Below, piece after piece: positions 49,599 through 50,935 of a DNA stretch of 50,935 bases. The number at the start of each line of letters is the position of its first letter. The first letter of the stretch is position 1. Both the position numbers and the translations under genes were made by a program. Origin of the DNA: an uncultured Solirubrobacterales bacterium (lineage in GTDB: Bacteria > Actinomycetota > Thermoleophilia > Solirubrobacterales > 70-9); NCBI GenBank assembly GCA_903933815.1, contig CAIZLN010000084.1:1-50935 (forward strand), written 5' to 3'. The notes under the pieces are model-generated. The model was not told the origin of the DNA and searched no databases. It worked only from the letters and a program-made list of their open reading frames with translations.

Positions 49599-50285
49599 TT
49601 GCGGGAGAAGAGCCGACATCCGAAGCACCTGTTCGGTCTCGTCCTGATCGCGCTCTTCGTGCCGCTCACCCTCGCGGGCTGCGGTGGCGGTGGATCTGAA
49701 GGGCAGTTCGCCAATGAGGCCCCCGGCGAGTACCCGGTGGAGGTAGTGAATGCCGGGTTCGAGCCCAGGCAGTTCGTCGCCCGCACCTACGATCTTGTGA
49801 TCAGCGCCCGGAACACCGGTGACGAAACCATTCCGGGGATGGTCGCAACCATCGACCTCCCCGGCCGGACCTCGACCCTGGCCTTCGCCGCCCGTGACCC
49901 GCAGCCCGGGCTTGCCCAGCCGCAACGTCCTGTCTGGGTAATGGAAAGCGGCTATCCGAAGCTCGCCGGAACGATCGGATCCGGCGGGGCGGCTACCGCC
50001 AACCGCCGCACATTCAACTTCGGCGAACTGCCCGCCGGCCAGACTGCCGAAATGGTCTGGAGGGTGACCGCAGTCGAGCCAGGCGTCTACCGGCTGGGCT
50101 ACCAACTCTCAGCGGGGCTGGGGCTTGAAACCAAGGCCATTGACGCGTCAGGAGGTACCCCCGGTGGCTTTCTGACAGTCAGGATCACGGACAAAGCCGT
50201 ACTGACCAAGGTGGACCAGGAGGGCAATGTCGTACCATTGACAGCGCAGGAACAGCTTCAGCTGAAGCTGAAGGAAGCGAACTGA
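49599..50285 (+). CDS. Putative lipoprotein of unknown function
   Basis: The N-terminus is a lipoprotein signal (HLFGLVLIALFVPLTLAGC followed by Gly residues). The mature part (about 200 residues) is beta-rich, with PVEVVNAGFEPRQFVARTYDLVISARNTGDETIPG, an Ig-like fold reminiscent of secreted NEAT- or DUF11-like modules, and FGELPAGQTAEMVWRVTAVEPGVYRLGYQLSAGLG. The start TTG 49599 is uncertain; no ATG or GTG lies between it and the signal sequence. The sugar dehydrogenase begins 18 nt after it, so they may be one operon. Confidence 0.78.
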   Translation: MREKSRHPKHLFGLVLIALFVPLTLAGCGGGGSEGQFANEAPGEYPVEVVNAGFEPRQFVARTYDLVISARNTGDETIPGMVATIDLPGRTSTLAFAARDPQPGLAQPQRPVWVMESGYPKLAGTIGSGGAATANRRTFNFGELPAGQTAEMVWRVTAVEPGVYRLGYQLSAGLGLETKAIDASGGTPGGFLTVRITDKAVLTKVDQEGNVVPLTAQEQLQLKLKEAN

Positions 50286-50303
50286 CTGGAAGGATTTCTG
50301 GCC

Positions 50304-50935
50304 GTGCAGGGACCCGGGACCACGCGAGGACGTTGCTTGTTGCTCGCCGGTTTGCTGCCGCTTCTGGGCCTGACTGCCGCCACTAGTGCCTGCGCCGGCA
50401 AACCCGGCGGGCAGCAGGACGCCGGGCAGGAAACGCCCACGGCAAAAACCAGCGGGGCCCGATCGAGTGCCGGACAGCTGAGACTGACGACAGTCGCAAA
50501 CTTCGACCGGCCGGTTGAAGTCAAGTCCGCTCCGGGCTACCCCCGATTGATGTTCGTAGTCGAACAGGAGGGCGTGGTCCGGGTAATGCGGCGAGGCAGA
50601 AAGCTGCCGAGTCCCTTCCTCGATATCAGGCGGATTGTCCAGTCTGGAGGGGAGCAGGGACTTCTCTCGATCGGCTTTCCGCCGGATTACCGCAGATCGG
50701 GACTTTTCTACGTCTACTACACCGACAGCACCGGAGACATAAATGTGGACGAGTTCCGGCGGAGCACCCCGCTCGTAGCGCGACCCGGCTCACGAAGGCG
50801 GGTCATCACGATCCCTCACCGCAGCAACTCGAATCACAACGGTGGACAGATCCAGTTTCTGGGCAGGCTGATGTACTTCGGAACCGGTGACGGCGGAGGA
50901 GCCGGTGACCCTGATGGCAACGCGCAGAGCCTGGA
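50304..50935 (+). CDS. PQQ-dependent sugar dehydrogenase-like lipoprotein, 3' partial
   Basis: GTG 50304 (GGAAGG 9 nt upstream) begins a lipoprotein signal ending LTAATSAC. The following sequence has FDRPVEVKSAPGYPRLMFVVEQEGVVRV, EQGLLSIGFPPDYRRSGLFYVYYTD, HRSNSNHNGGQIQF and GTGDGGGAGDPDGNAQSL, the propeller and active-site motifs of the glucose/sorbosone dehydrogenase family. Members bind PQQ or act as PQQ-independent aldose-binding proteins. It runs off the right edge. Confidence 0.9.
   Translation, partial: MQGPGTTRGRCLLLAGLLPLLGLTAATSACAGKPGGQQDAGQETPTAKTSGARSSAGQLRLTTVANFDRPVEVKSAPGYPRLMFVVEQEGVVRVMRRGRKLPSPFLDIRRIVQSGGEQGLLSIGFPPDYRRSGLFYVYYTDSTGDINVDEFRRSTPLVARPGSRRRVITIPHRSNSNHNGGQIQFLGRLMYFGTGDGGGAGDPDGNAQSL

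Noticed and set aside
49757-49767. T-loop-like GGTTCGAGCCC
   Set aside because: It lies inside the lipoprotein coding sequence with no tRNA arms around it.
1-50935. CRISPR arrays, insertion sequences, prophage or conjugative genes
   Set aside because: No regular repeats, transposase or integrase motifs, or terminal inverted repeats were seen on reading through the window.

Overview
The window is a dense, high-G+C stretch of bacterial chromosome with about 50 genes, almost no non-coding space, and no rRNA, tRNA, insertion sequence, prophage or CRISPR array that I could recognise. The gene content points to a Gram-positive-type actinobacterium: an actinobacterial integration host factor (mIHF), an ArsA ATPase followed by a small CxxxCPxC protein, paired MlaE/YrbE permeases with an MMPL exporter, many GTG/TTG starts, and many start codons placed 6-8 nt after a TANNNT -10 box (leaderless transcripts). 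The mix would fit the Thermoleophilia/Solirubrobacterales, but that placement is an inference from gene content.

Layout. 1-3.4 kb: a secreted multidomain cell-wall hydrolase (5' end outside the window) and a coupled unknown protein. 3.4-8 kb: a HAD phosphatase, an exported subtilase whose catalytic Asp position reads Glu, and a fused hydroxyacyl-CoA dehydrogenase/enoyl-CoA hydratase. 8-11.3 kb: a DEAD-box helicase and a cold-shock protein with structured leader and strong terminator, then a metallo-beta-lactamase-fold hydrolase. 11.3-16 kb: a zinc-ribbon protein, cyclopropane fatty acid synthase, a PadR regulator and a RecD2-type helicase. 16-18 kb: a coupled three-gene operon of sigma factor, HTH-like protein and ImmA/IrrE peptidase. 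18-20.1 kb: an FAD oxidoreductase and a VapBC-type toxin-antitoxin pair. 20.3-25 kb: a MacB-type ABC exporter pair and an acyl-CoA dehydrogenase. 25-26.7 kb: two small unknown proteins and a Bcp peroxiredoxin. 26.8-31.6 kb: a lipoprotein divergent from an ArsA ATPase, then a CPxC protein, a MoxR ATPase and a CoxE-like VWA protein. 31.6-36.5 kb: a PhoX-type phosphatase, an Rrf2 regulator and a ThiXYZ/SsuABC-type importer. 36.6-40.8 kb: a small membrane protein, a GNAT-like protein and a DrrAB-type ABC exporter. 40.9-42.8 kb: a serine-palmitoyltransferase-like PLP enzyme and mIHF. 42.9-49.6 kb: a six-gene leftward operon with two MlaE permeases, an MlaF ATPase, an MMPL transporter, a thioredoxin-fold membrane protein and a small membrane protein. 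49.6 kb to the end: a lipoprotein and the start of a PQQ-type sugar dehydrogenase.

Links between genes. The two beta-oxidation loci (fused enzyme near 8 kb, acyl-CoA dehydrogenase near 24.9 kb) each carry a related TTGAC-N6-GTCA-type inverted repeat upstream, suggesting a shared TetR-type regulator. The envelope theme recurs: cell-wall hydrolase, CFA synthase, MacB exporter, DrrAB-type exporter, and the MlaEE-MlaF-MMPL operon. The least familiar module is the sigma factor/HTH/ImmA operon, which looks like a proteolysis-controlled transcription switch.
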